Part shown: piece after piece, positions 34,530 to 42,247 of the stretch
Layout: each line of letters opens with the position of its first letter
Numbering within the stretch: position 1 is the first letter of the stretch
Source: Quatrionicoccus australiensis
GTDB lineage: Bacteria > Pseudomonadota > Gammaproteobacteria > Burkholderiales > Rhodocyclaceae
Length of the DNA stretch: 64,000 nucleotides
Direction: 5' to 3'
Assembly: GCF_020510525.1 (NCBI RefSeq)
Contig: NZ_CP075188.1
Coordinates: 682,001-746,000 of the forward strand
Program-made: the position numbers and the translations under genes
The notes under the pieces: generated by a model
The model's input: only the letters and a program-made list of their open reading frames with translations
Database searches by the model: none
Told to the model about the DNA's origin: nothing

Positions 34530-35653
34530 CCCGCCTCGATATCGCCTTTGTGACTGAAACCTTCCCGCCCGAGGTCAATGGCGTGGCGATGACGGTCGGA
34601 CGTCTGGTTGCCGGTCTGCGCGAGAGCGGGCACCGGGTCAGCGTCATCCGGCCGCGTCAGGGCGCAGCGGATTTTGGCAATGAACACGAGTTGACCGTCA
34701 GCGGCCTGCCGCTGCCCGGTTACCCCGGCCTGCGCCTCGGCCTGCCGGCCGGACGCCGGCTGACGCGCCAGTGGCGGCATCAGCGGCCGGATCTGGTGCA
34801 TGTCGTCACCGAAGGCCCGCTCGGCTGGTCGGCGGTCAATGCGGCTCGCCGGCTCGGCATCCCGGTGACTTCGGCCTTTCATACCAATTTCGACCGCTAC
34901 AGCGTGCATTACGGCGTCGGCTGGATGCGGCCGGCCGTGGCCGCCTACCTGCGTACGCTGCATCGGCGCACGCGTGCGACCATGGTGCCGACCGCTGCCC
35001 TGGCGGCCGATCTGGCCGGCGAAGGGATCAGCGGTGTGCGCGTCGTCGGGCGCGGCGTCGATACCAGGCTGTTCAACCCGGTGCGGCGCAGCGAAGCGAT
35101 GCGCGCCAGCTGGGGCGTCGGTGTTGCCGGTCCGGCCTGTCTCTATGTCGGCCGGCTGGCGGCGGAGAAAAACCTGGCGCTGGTGCAGAAAAGTTTTGCC
35201 GCAATCAAGGCCGAGCATCCGGCGGCGCGCATGATCTGGGTCGGCGATGGTCCGTCGGCGGCGCAACTGGCGCGCCAGCATGCCGACCACCATTTTGCCG
35301 GTGTGCGCCTTGGTGAGGATCTGGCGGCGCATTACGCCAGTGCCGATCTCTTCCTTTTCCCCAGCCTGACCGAAACCTACGGCAACGTCGTTGCCGAAGC
35401 CATGGCCAGCGGCCTGCCGGTCGTCGCCTATCGCAGCGCGGCCGCGGCCGAACTGGTGCAGCATGAAGAAAACGGCACGGTCGCCTCGCCGGGCGACGAA
35501 AGCGGCTATCTCGCCGCGGCGCTGTGGATGCTCGGTGACGGCAAGCGCCTCAGCCGGCTGGCTGAAGCGGCGCGGCAGACCATGTTGCCGCATAGCTGGG
35601 CCGGCGTCGTCGCCAGTTTTGAAAGCGTCGCCCGCGAGGCGATCGCCGGCTGA
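34526..35653 (+). CDS. GT4 glycosyltransferase, likely diacylglycerol-type
   Basis: A 375-aa family 4 glycosyltransferase (GT-B fold). It starts with IAFVTETFPPEVNGVAMTVG and contains HVVTEGPLGWSAVNAARRLG and SAFHTNFDRYSVHYG. These segments resemble the mannosyl/glucosyl transferases that build glycolipids (SqdX/MgtA-like). The donor half has YVGRLAAEKNLALVQKSF, FLFPSLTETYGNVVAEAMAS and the E-x7-E pair. It is coupled to dgkA by an ATGA overlap and lies 14 kb from the Agt-like gene next to plcP, so the organism may make two glycolipids. The acceptor and sugar are unproven. Confidence 0.85.
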   Translation: MTRLDIAFVTETFPPEVNGVAMTVGRLVAGLRESGHRVSVIRPRQGAADFGNEHELTVSGLPLPGYPGLRLGLPAGRRLTRQWRHQRPDLVHVVTEGPLGWSAVNAARRLGIPVTSAFHTNFDRYSVHYGVGWMRPAVAAYLRTLHRRTRATMVPTAALAADLAGEGISGVRVVGRGVDTRLFNPVRRSEAMRASWGVGVAGPACLYVGRLAAEKNLALVQKSFAAIKAEHPAARMIWVGDGPSAAQLARQHADHHFAGVRLGEDLAAHYASADLFLFPSLTETYGNVVAEAMASGLPVVAYRSAAAAELVQHEENGTVASPGDESGYLAAALWMLGDGKRLSRLAEAARQTMLPHSWAGVVASFESVAREAIAG

Positions 35654-35679
35654 GAACCGCCGGCTAAACCCTGCCGGCT

Positions 35680-35730
35680 GAAAATGCCCGTAAAAATCCG
35701 GTCGACCGCCTGGGCGACCGGAAAATGCCT
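35680..35730. repeat. GGTCGACCG repeat and hairpin between convergent genes
   Basis: AAAATGCCC, an A-tract, CCGGTCG, a 10-nt loop, CGACCGG and GAAAATGCC. It lies between the convergent glycosyltransferase and gloA and could serve as a terminator for both. Confidence 0.5.
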
Positions 35731-36113
35731 CAGGCGTGCTGGATCAGTTCGATCTTGTAGCCGTCCGGATCATCAACGAAGGCGATGATCGTCGTGCCGT
35801 GCTTCATCGGGCCGGCTTCGCGTACCACCTTGCCGCCGCGTGCCTTGATCGCGGCGCAGGCCGCTGCTGCATCCGGCACGGCGAGCGCGATATGGCCGTA
35901 GCCGTTGCCCAGTTCGTAGCTCTTGGTATCCCAGTTGTGGGTCAGTTCGAGCACGGCGCCGTTCTCTTCCGGACCGTAGCCGACGAAGGCCAGCGTGAAG
36001 CGGCCTTCCGGGTAATCGTTGCGGCGCAGCAGCTGCATGCCGAGGACTTCGGTGTAGAAGGCAATGGATTTGTCGAGATCGCCGACGCGGATCATGGTGT
36101 GCAGAATGCGCAT
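35730..36113 (-). CDS. gloA: lactoylglutathione lyase (glyoxalase I)
   Basis: GloA converts the methylglyoxal-glutathione hemithioacetal to S-lactoylglutathione in the cytoplasm. The 127-aa length is standard. All four metal ligands are visible: His5 in ILHTMIRV, Glu in [10 protein letters not shown], His in GYGHIALAV and Glu in DGYKIELIQ. The [15 protein letters not shown] and FVDDPDGYK motifs are also present. ATG 36113 with an AGGAAA site is chosen; the frame extends upstream without support. It is the last gene of a minus-strand run from glyQ. Confidence 0.96.
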   Translation of the reverse strand: MRILHTMIRVGDLDKSIAFYTEVLGMQLLRRNDYPEGRFTLAFVGYGPEENGAVLELTHNWDTKSYELGNGYGHIALAVPDAAAACAAIKARGGKVVREAGPMKHGTTIIAFVDDPDGYKIELIQHA

Positions 36114-36129
36114 GCTGTTTTCCTGATGC

Positions 36130-36849
36130 TTATAGTTGGGGGATCTGCCGGCCAAGCTGGCGCAGTTCAATGCGCAGCGCCCGCCAGTCCGGACAGAGTT
36201 GCTCCACCACAGACCAGAAGCGCGGGCTGTGGTTCATTTCCTTGAGATGCGCCAGTTCGTGGCAGACGACGTAATCGACGACCGGCAGCGGCATGAAGAT
36301 CAGCCGCCAGTTGAGCGAAATGCCGCCGTGGTGGCTGCAACTGCCCCAGCGCGTGCGTGCCGACGACAGGCGCAGGGCCGGCGAGGCGACGCCGAGGCGC
36401 GGTGCATGCAGCGCCAGGCGGTCGACGAACAGGGAACGGGCTTTTTCGCGCAGCGCCTTTTCCAGCAATTGATTGGCGTTGACCGTGGCCGATGGCCACA
36501 GATGCAGCTTGGCATCGACGAATTGCCAGCGCGCCCGGCCGAGCGGTGTGACGGTGACGGTCAACGTCTCGCCAAGGACGGAAATGATGCTGCCGTCGAC
36601 GATTTGTGTTTTTTCCGGGGGCGGCCGCTCGCGCCAGTTGGCGAGCTTGTCGAGCACCCACTGGCCGTGCTCGCGGATCAGTTTTTCGATATCGCCGAGG
36701 CGGGCACGCAACGGCGCGGCGACGCGCAAGCCGCGCTGGTCGATGGCCAGGCCGATGGTGCGGCGTTTGCTGCGCCGCAACTGGTAGCCGACTTCTTCGC
36801 CGGCCAGTGCAATACGGTGGCTGGTCTCAGCTGGCGTCGTGGTGGACAT
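36130..36849 (-). CDS. YgjP-like (DUF45) zinc metalloprotease
   Basis: A 239-aa protein of the YgjP/DUF45 family of SprT-like zinc metallopeptidases. The active site is [19 protein letters not shown] (HExxH plus a third His), preceded by the family segments [20 protein letters not shown] and [12 protein letters not shown]. The N-terminal half is a beta-rich domain. It is cytoplasmic, with no signal peptide. The substrate is unknown. The start at ATG 36849 overlaps the plsC 3' end by 23 nt. The cluster order glyQ-glyS-gmhB-plsC-ygjP-gloA is familiar in betaproteobacteria. Confidence 0.88.
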   Translation of the reverse strand: MSTTTPAETSHRIALAGEEVGYQLRRSKRRTIGLAIDQRGLRVAAPLRARLGDIEKLIREHGQWVLDKLANWRERPPPEKTQIVDGSIISVLGETLTVTVTPLGRARWQFVDAKLHLWPSATVNANQLLEKALREKARSLFVDRLALHAPRLGVASPALRLSSARTRWGSCSHHGGISLNWRLIFMPLPVVDYVVCHELAHLKEMNHSPRFWSVVEQLCPDWRALRIELRQLGRQIPQL

Positions 36850-37579
36850 CCGAATAGCGATGCGGCGAGATGCGCTGCATTTCGCCTTCAATCCATTCCT
36901 CGGTGCGCTGATTGACCTCGGCCTCGGTCATGCCGGTCGCGTCGAACGCCGGGCCGATGCTGATCGTCACGGTGCCCGGTTTTTTCAGGAAAGCCTGGCG
37001 CGGCCAGAGTTCGCCGGCATTGTGCGCAATCGGCACGACCTTGCAGCCGACGTGGGTGGCGAGATAGGCGCCGCCCGGCTTGTAGCGCTTTTTCTGGCCC
37101 GGCGCGACGCGCGTGCCTTCCGGGAAAATGATTACGTAGTAGCCCTGCTGCAGGCGCTCGCGCCCCTGGACGACGACCTGGTCCAGGGCGTTCTTGCCGG
37201 CGCCGCGGTCGATCGAGATCATCTTCATCGCGGCCAGGCCCCAGCCCATCAGCGGAATGCGCAGCAATTCCTTCTTCAGCACGAAGACGCAGTAAGCGCC
37301 TTTCGGCACGTAATCCTGGATGGTCATCGTTTCCCAGGCCGACTGGTGCTTGGAAAGAATGACGCAGGGCTCTTTCGGCATGTTTTCCAGACCGATGACC
37401 TTGGGCCGGATGCCGAGCATGTTCTCGACGCCGAACTGGATGCCGAGGCGCCACAGCTTGCCGGCGTGGTAGCCCCAGCGCCCGCGCAGGAGCAGCGCCG
37501 CGCCGACGACGAGCGGCGCGGTAAGAACCGACCAGAGCAATGCCCAGGCCATGAAGACGGTGGAACGAATGGCGATCAT
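36827..37579 (-). CDS. plsC: 1-acyl-sn-glycerol-3-phosphate acyltransferase
   Basis: An inner-membrane acyltransferase of the PlsC family, 250 aa, making phosphatidic acid. An N-terminal hydrophobic helix (about residues 8-30) precedes the catalytic block KHQSAWETM. Here the usual HX4D appears as HX4E, a variant I believe is common in betaproteobacterial homologues. Other motifs are IDRGAGKNALDQ, IIFPEGTRVAPG and VGCKVVPIAHNAG. ATG 37579 overlaps the gmhB stop (ATGA); the frame extends upstream only opposite gmhB. It may belong to a heptose/LPS-linked operon or to general phospholipid synthesis. Confidence 0.9.
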   Translation of the reverse strand: MIAIRSTVFMAWALLWSVLTAPLVVGAALLLRGRWGYHAGKLWRLGIQFGVENMLGIRPKVIGLENMPKEPCVILSKHQSAWETMTIQDYVPKGAYCVFVLKKELLRIPLMGWGLAAMKMISIDRGAGKNALDQVVVQGRERLQQGYYVIIFPEGTRVAPGQKKRYKPGGAYLATHVGCKVVPIAHNAGELWPRQAFLKKPGTVTISIGPAFDATGMTEAEVNQRTEEWIEGEMQRISPHRYSDVHHDAS

Positions 37580-38127
37580 GCCTTTTTGCCTGCCAGAATG
37601 AAGTCGACCGCTGCCGACAGGTTGGCGAACTCCAGCGTGCCTGCCGGCAGATTGCCTTCGGCACTGGTCTTGTCGCCCTTGCCGGTGTGCACCAGAATCG
37701 GCTGGCAACCGAGCACGGCGCTGGCCTGCAGGTCGCGCAGCGAATCGCCGATCGCCGGCACGCCCTTCAGGTCGGCGTTGAGCGTTTCCGCGATGCGCTT
37801 GAACATGCCCGGCTTGGGCTTGCGGCAATCGCAGTCGGAGTCGGCCGGATGCGGGCAGTAGAACACGGCATCAATGCGGCCACCGACACCAAACAGCGTC
37901 TTGTGCATCTTTTCGTGGATGCTGTTCAGGGTATCCATGTCAAACAAGCCGCGCCCGACGCCGGACTGGTTGGTGGCGACCACCACCTTGTAGCCGCTCT
38001 GGTTGAGGCGGGCGATGGCTTCCAGACTGCCGGGAATCGGCTTCCACTCGGCCGGGTTCTTGATGAACTGGGCCGAGTCGAAGTTGATCACGCCGTCGCG
38101 ATCAAGAATGACGAGCTTGGTTGGCAT
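37576..38127 (-). CDS. gmhB: D-glycero-D-manno-heptose 1,7-bisphosphate 7-phosphatase
   Basis: A HAD-family phosphatase, 183 aa, for the ADP-heptose pathway of LPS core synthesis. It has catalytic DRDGVIN (Asp nucleophile and acid at residues 9 and 11), KVVVATNQSGVGRG, the Zn-binding CPHPADSDCDCRKPKPGM with its Cys/His cluster typical of GmhB, and IGDSLRDLQAS. The stop overlaps the plsC start by 4 nt. It lies 14 bp downstream of glyS on the same strand, so it may ride on the glyQS transcript. Confidence 0.95.
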   Translation of the reverse strand: MPTKLVILDRDGVINFDSAQFIKNPAEWKPIPGSLEAIARLNQSGYKVVVATNQSGVGRGLFDMDTLNSIHEKMHKTLFGVGGRIDAVFYCPHPADSDCDCRKPKPGMFKRIAETLNADLKGVPAIGDSLRDLQASAVLGCQPILVHTGKGDKTSAEGNLPAGTLEFANLSAAVDFILAGKKA

Positions 38128-38141
38128 GGCGGCTCTCCGGA

Positions 38142-40250
38142 TCAGGCAGAAAGCTTGGAAAGGTCGGCAACGCGGTTCATCGCTGCGTGCAGATGGGCGA
38201 GCAGGCCGAGCCGGTTGGCGCGCAGGGCCGGGTCCTCGGCATTGACCATGACGCCGTCGAAGAAGGCATCAACCGGCGCACGCAGCGCGGCCAGGGCCTG
38301 CAGCGACTCGGTGTAGTCGCCGGTCTCGAAGGCGGCATCGGCTTGCGGCACGACATCGACCAGCGCGGCATGCAGGGCGATTTCGGCCGGCTCGACGAGC
38401 AGGGCGGCAACCGCGGTCGGTTCGACCGGGTTTTCGACCTTCTTCAGGATATTGCCGACCCGCTTGTTGGCGGCGGCCAGCGCGGCAGCTTCCGGCAGGG
38501 CGGCAAAGGCGCGCACGGCAGCCAGGCGCTTCGGGATGTCACCCAGGCGCTGCGGCCGCTGCGAGACCACGGCATCGACTTCCTGCGCCGTGTAACCCTG
38601 CTCGCGCAGGTTGCCGGCGAGGCGGTCGTAGATGAAGTCGGCGAGCGCGCTTTCTGCTGCCTTGAAACCGTCGACCGCGGCAAAAGCCTGGGCCGCAACG
38701 GTCAACAGGCTGTCGAGGGGCAAATCCAGATTGCCTTCGGCGAGCATGCGGATGGTGCCCAGTGCATGCCGGCGCAGCGCGAACGGGTCGCGGTCGCCGG
38801 TCGGGATCTGGCCGATGCCGAACATGCCGACCAGGGTTTCCAGCTTGTCGGCCAGCGCGACGATGGTGCCGACGCGACCGCGCGGCAGGCTGTCGCCGGC
38901 AAAGCGCGGCTTGTAGTGGTCTTCAATGGCATCGGCGACGTCGGCGTTCAGCCCGTCGTGCTGGGCGTAGTAGCGGCCCATGATGCCCTGCAGTTCGGGG
39001 AATTCACCGACCATGTCGGTCAGCAGGTCGGCCTTGGCCAGCACGGCAGCCTGTTCGGCATGCTGCACCAGCTCGCCGCCGCCGAGATGCTCGGCGATGG
39101 CGCGGGCAATCGCCGCGACGCGCTGCATGCGCTCGCCCTGGGTGCCCAGCTTGTTGTGATAGACGACCTTGGACAGGCCGATGACACGGCTTTCCAGAGA
39201 CTTCTTGCGATCCTGGTCGAAGAAGAACTTGGCATCAGCGAGGCGTGGGCGCACGACGCGCTCGTTGCCGCCGATCACCGCGCTCGGGTCGGCCGGGCTG
39301 ATGTTGCTGACGACGAGGAACTTGTTGGTCAGCTTGCCGGCCGCGTCGAGCAGCGGGAAGTATTTCTGGTTGGCCTTCATGGTCAGAATCAGGCATTCCT
39401 GCGGTACGGCGAGGAATTCTTCTTCGAACTGGCCGACCAGCACGTTCGGGCGTTCGACCAGCGCAGTGACTTCGTCAAGCAGGGCATCGTCCTCAATCGG
39501 CTTGCCACCAGCGGAGGCGGCGGCAGCGGCGAGCTGGCGCGCGATTTCGGCGCGGCGTTCGGCGAAGGAGGCGATCACGGCCCCGTCGGTCGCCAGCTTG
39601 GCAGCGTATTCGTCGGCGTTGGCAAAAACGACCGGATCGACGGCGGCTTCAAAGCGGTGGCCATGCGTTGCGCGACCGGAAGTCAGGCCGAGGATGGCGA
39701 GCGGCACGACGTCGGCGCCGTGCAGGGCGACCAGACCATGCGCCGGGCGCACGAAATTGACGCTGCTCCAGCCGTCGGCCAACTGGTAGCTCATGACCTT
39801 GGGAATCGGCAGTGCGGCGAGCGCGGCTTCGAGGGCCTTCTGCAGGCCTTCGGCCAGCGTTGCGCCCTTGGCCAGGCTTTCGTAGAACAGCACCTCGGCC
39901 TTGCCGTCATTTTCGCGGCGCAGGTTGGGCACGCAGGAGGCATCGGCACCGAGCGCGCCGAGCTTCTTGAGCAGGGCGGGCGTGGCATTGCCAGCAGCGT
40001 CGAGACCGACGGCGACCGGCATCAGCTTCTGCACGACCGGCTTGTCGGCGGCAACCGCAGCAACATCGGTGACGTGCGCGGCGAGGCGGCGCGGCGAGGC
40101 ATAGGCAGTGACCGTAGCGGTCGACGCGGCCAGACCGGCGTTTTTCAGCGAGGCGGCCAGGGTCTGGGCAAAGACTTCACCCAGTTTCTTGAGTGCCTTG
40201 GGCGGCAGTTCTTCAACGAACAGTTCGACGAGGAGATTCTTGGTCGACAT
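38142..40250 (-). CDS. glyS: glycyl-tRNA synthetase beta subunit
   Basis: The beta subunit of the heterotetrameric glycyl-tRNA synthetase, 702 aa, of normal length. It starts LLVELFVEELPPKALKKLGE, the family hallmark, and contains RPAHGLVALHG, ECLILTMKANQKYFPLLD, VSNISPADP, KADLLTDMVGEFPELQGIMGRYYA and an anticodon-binding C-terminal domain. ATG 40250 lies one base beyond the glyQ stop, so translation is coupled. A long open frame on the opposite strand is a G+C-driven shadow. Confidence 0.97.
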   Translation of the reverse strand: MSTKNLLVELFVEELPPKALKKLGEVFAQTLAASLKNAGLAASTATVTAYASPRRLAAHVTDVAAVAADKPVVQKLMPVAVGLDAAGNATPALLKKLGALGADASCVPNLRRENDGKAEVLFYESLAKGATLAEGLQKALEAALAALPIPKVMSYQLADGWSSVNFVRPAHGLVALHGADVVPLAILGLTSGRATHGHRFEAAVDPVVFANADEYAAKLATDGAVIASFAERRAEIARQLAAAAASAGGKPIEDDALLDEVTALVERPNVLVGQFEEEFLAVPQECLILTMKANQKYFPLLDAAGKLTNKFLVVSNISPADPSAVIGGNERVVRPRLADAKFFFDQDRKKSLESRVIGLSKVVYHNKLGTQGERMQRVAAIARAIAEHLGGGELVQHAEQAAVLAKADLLTDMVGEFPELQGIMGRYYAQHDGLNADVADAIEDHYKPRFAGDSLPRGRVGTIVALADKLETLVGMFGIGQIPTGDRDPFALRRHALGTIRMLAEGNLDLPLDSLLTVAAQAFAAVDGFKAAESALADFIYDRLAGNLREQGYTAQEVDAVVSQRPQRLGDIPKRLAAVRAFAALPEAAALAAANKRVGNILKKVENPVEPTAVAALLVEPAEIALHAALVDVVPQADAAFETGDYTESLQALAALRAPVDAFFDGVMVNAEDPALRANRLGLLAHLHAAMNRVADLSKLSA

Positions 40251-40251
40251 A

Positions 40252-41184
40252 TCAGGCAACTTTCTTTTCAATCTGGGCGAGAACTTCGGCGGCCCATTCC
40301 TTCGGGGCCATCGGGAAGCCGAGGCGGGCGCGCGAGTCGAGGTAGGCTTGCGCCACGGCGCGGGCCAGGTTGCGGATGCGGCCGATGTAGGCAGCACGTT
40401 CGGTGACCGAGATGGCGCCGCGCGCGTCGAGCAGGTTGAAGGTGTGGGCGGCTTTCAGGACCTGTTCGTAGGCCGGCAGCGCGAGCTGGGCGCCCATCAG
40501 GTGTTGCGCCTGCTTCTCGTGTGCGCCGAAGGCGTGGAACAGGAAGTCGACGTCGGAATGCTCGAAGTTGTAGGTCGATTGCTCGACTTCGTTCTGGTGA
40601 TAGACGTCGCCGTAGGTCAGGCCGTCGGTCCAGGTCAGGTCATAGACGTTCTCGACGCCCTGCAGGTACATGGCGAGGCGTTCGATGCCGTAAGTGATTT
40701 CGCCGGTGATCGGCTTGCAGTCGATGCCACCGACCTGCTGGAAGTAGGTGAATTGCGTCACTTCCATGCCGTTCATCCAGACTTCCCAACCGAGACCCCA
40801 GGCGCCCAGCGTCGGGTTTTCCCAGTCGTCCTCGACGAAACGCACGTCGTTCTTCTTGAGATCGAAGCCGAGGGCTTCGAGCGAGCCGAGATAGAGTTCG
40901 AGAATGTTGTCCGGCGCCGGCTTCAAGACCACCTGGAACTGGTAGTAGTGCTGCATGCGGTTCGGGTTTTCGCCGTAGCGGCCATCTTTCGGGCGGCGTG
41001 ACGGCTGCACGTAGGCGGCCTTCCACGGCTCCGGGCCGATGGCGCGCAGGAAGGTGGCGGTGTGGCTGGTGCCGGCGCCGACTTCCATGTCGTAGGGCTG
41101 GAGCAGGGCACAGCCCTTGTCGCTCCAGTATTGCTGCAGGCGCAGGATGATTTCTTGGAAACTGGGTTTCTTGCTGGTGGTCAT
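40252..41184 (-). CDS. glyQ: glycyl-tRNA synthetase alpha subunit
   Basis: The catalytic alpha subunit of bacterial-type glycyl-tRNA synthetase, 310 aa. Class II motifs are clear: [19 protein letters not shown] at the N-terminus, [54 protein letters not shown] and [20 protein letters not shown]. An in-frame GTG three codons upstream is possible. It is the first gene of glyQ-glyS-gmhB-plsC. The 361-bp gap upstream separates it from the divergent lytic transglycosylase and holds that gene's promoter. Confidence 0.97.
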   Translation of the reverse strand: MTTSKKPSFQEIILRLQQYWSDKGCALLQPYDMEVGAGTSHTATFLRAIGPEPWKAAYVQPSRRPKDGRYGENPNRMQHYYQFQVVLKPAPDNILELYLGSLEALGFDLKKNDVRFVEDDWENPTLGAWGLGWEVWMNGMEVTQFTYFQQVGGIDCKPITGEITYGIERLAMYLQGVENVYDLTWTDGLTYGDVYHQNEVEQSTYNFEHSDVDFLFHAFGAHEKQAQHLMGAQLALPAYEQVLKAAHTFNLLDARGAISVTERAAYIGRIRNLARAVAQAYLDSRARLGFPMAPKEWAAEVLAQIEKKVA

Positions 41185-41312
41185 GGGACGCACTTGGAAA
41201 GACGGAAAGCCGTGATTTTACTGCCTTTTGCGGTGATCCGGCAGGGTGGCCGGCCGGCAAGGGGCGGAGCCGGATTGCACGTCTTGTCGGCCCGGCTTTG
41301 GGGGTGGTTTGT

Positions 41313-41327
41313 TGTTGCGACGCAACA
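41313..41327. promoter_or_regulatory. upstream TGTTGC-N3-GCAACA operator
   Basis: A palindrome with 6-bp arms and centre GAC. It fits the TGnTGC-N3-GCAA motif described for PhbF, the PHB regulator of Herbaspirillum. It lies exactly 80 bp before a second copy. Confidence 0.55.
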
Positions 41328-41355
41328 CTTTTGCTTGCCCATGTTTTGGCTCGAT

Positions 41356-41384
41356 TTGACAAAGTTCAATCAAATCAATAAACT
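41356..41384 (+). promoter_or_regulatory. promoter of the lytic transglycosylase gene
   Basis: TTGACA (41356-41361, 6/6), a 17-bp spacer and TAAACT (41379-41384, 4/6). It is flanked by the two operator palindromes. Confidence 0.65.
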
Positions 41385-41392
41385 GCGATTTA

Positions 41393-41407
41393 TGTTGCGG
41401 TGCAACA
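41393..41407. promoter_or_regulatory. downstream TGTTGC-N3-GCAACA operator
   Basis: The same palindrome as at 41313, with centre GGT. It sits at the expected transcription start, a position suited to repression. Confidence 0.55.
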
Positions 41408-41545
41408 CCGGGTTTTTTGGCGGCTGGACCAGCTGCCCTGCGGGTTTCGGGACGTTCCTCGTCCGCCCTTTTCGGTGTCGTATCCCCCTGTAACCGTTCG
41501 CTGTCGAAGATGTTTTTTCGCAGTGGCAACAGTGAAGGAGGTCAC

Positions 41546-42244
41546 ATGATCGCTTCTGCTACCCTTTCCCCCGCACTTCAGCGGGCTTGTTCTGTCCTCT
41601 ATCTGGCGCTCAGGAAATTCCTGATGCTGGCCGGACTGATTTTCATCATCGCCCTGATTGGCCAGCAAAGTGGCCGCTATGACCTGCTGGCAGGTTTCCG
41701 GGCCGTCGTTCCTTCGTCCGAAGCTGCTACCCTGCTCGGTGAAGAGGAAGCTGTCGATATTTCTGCCGAGCCGTCGCTGGTTTCCCTCAGCCCGCGCATG
41801 CGTGGTGCGCTGGATTACGTATCCAAGCGTTACCGGGTGGCCGACGAGGCCCTGCTGCCGATTTTTTCGACAGCGCAGGCCACGGCGCGCGAGTTGCATC
41901 TTGATCCGCTGCTGATCATCGCGGTCATCGGTGTCGAGTCCGGCTTCAATCCGTTCTCGCAAAGCGTCGTCGGCGCCCAGGGCTTGATGCAGGTCATTCC
42001 CCGCTTTCATCTCGACAAGCTGCCGGAAGAGATCCCCAGTGCATCCTTTCTCGACCCGGTGACCAATGTCCAGGTCGGTGCCCGCGTGCTCAAGGAGTCG
42101 ATCCGTCGCAACGGTGGTCTGGAAGAAGGCCTGCAGCAGTTCGGCGGGGCGGTCAGCGATCCCGAGCGGCGTTACGCCGGCAAGGTGCTGGCCGAGAAGC
42201 AGCGTCTGGAGCAGGCCGCGCTGCGCCTGCGCACGACGACCTGA
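41546..42244 (+). CDS. lytic transglycosylase, SLT domain
   Basis: A membrane-anchored murein transglycosylase of 232 aa. One TM helix (about 22-42) precedes a linker and an SLT/goose-lysozyme-type domain with the catalytic Glu in AVIGVESGFNPFSQS, then VVGAQGLMQVIPRFH and the DPVTNVQVGARVLKE segment. It should cleave peptidoglycan with formation of 1,6-anhydro-muramyl ends, on the periplasmic side. GAAGGAG lies 6 nt before ATG 41546. The promoter is unusual: two PhbF/PhaR-like operators flank a near-consensus -35/-10. It converges with lnt, 3 bp away. Confidence 0.88.
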   Translation: MIASATLSPALQRACSVLYLALRKFLMLAGLIFIIALIGQQSGRYDLLAGFRAVVPSSEAATLLGEEEAVDISAEPSLVSLSPRMRGALDYVSKRYRVADEALLPIFSTAQATARELHLDPLLIIAVIGVESGFNPFSQSVVGAQGLMQVIPRFHLDKLPEEIPSASFLDPVTNVQVGARVLKESIRRNGGLEEGLQQFGGAVSDPERRYAGKVLAEKQRLEQAALRLRTTT

Positions 42245-42247
42245 GTT

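Larger units (their letters stand above)
41185..41545. other. gene-free divergent region with operators
   Basis: No protein gene is supported here. It holds the glyQ leader, two 15-bp palindromes (41313-41327 and 41393-41407) and a strong plus-strand promoter (41356-41384). A 155-nt leader then precedes the lytic transglycosylase. The A+T content is higher than that of its surroundings between 41330 and 41400. Confidence 0.7.

Noticed and set aside
38121..40406. 761-codon plus-strand frame opposite glyS
   Set aside because: Low-complexity Gly/Gln/Val/Asp-rich translation mirroring GlyS codons; no motif.
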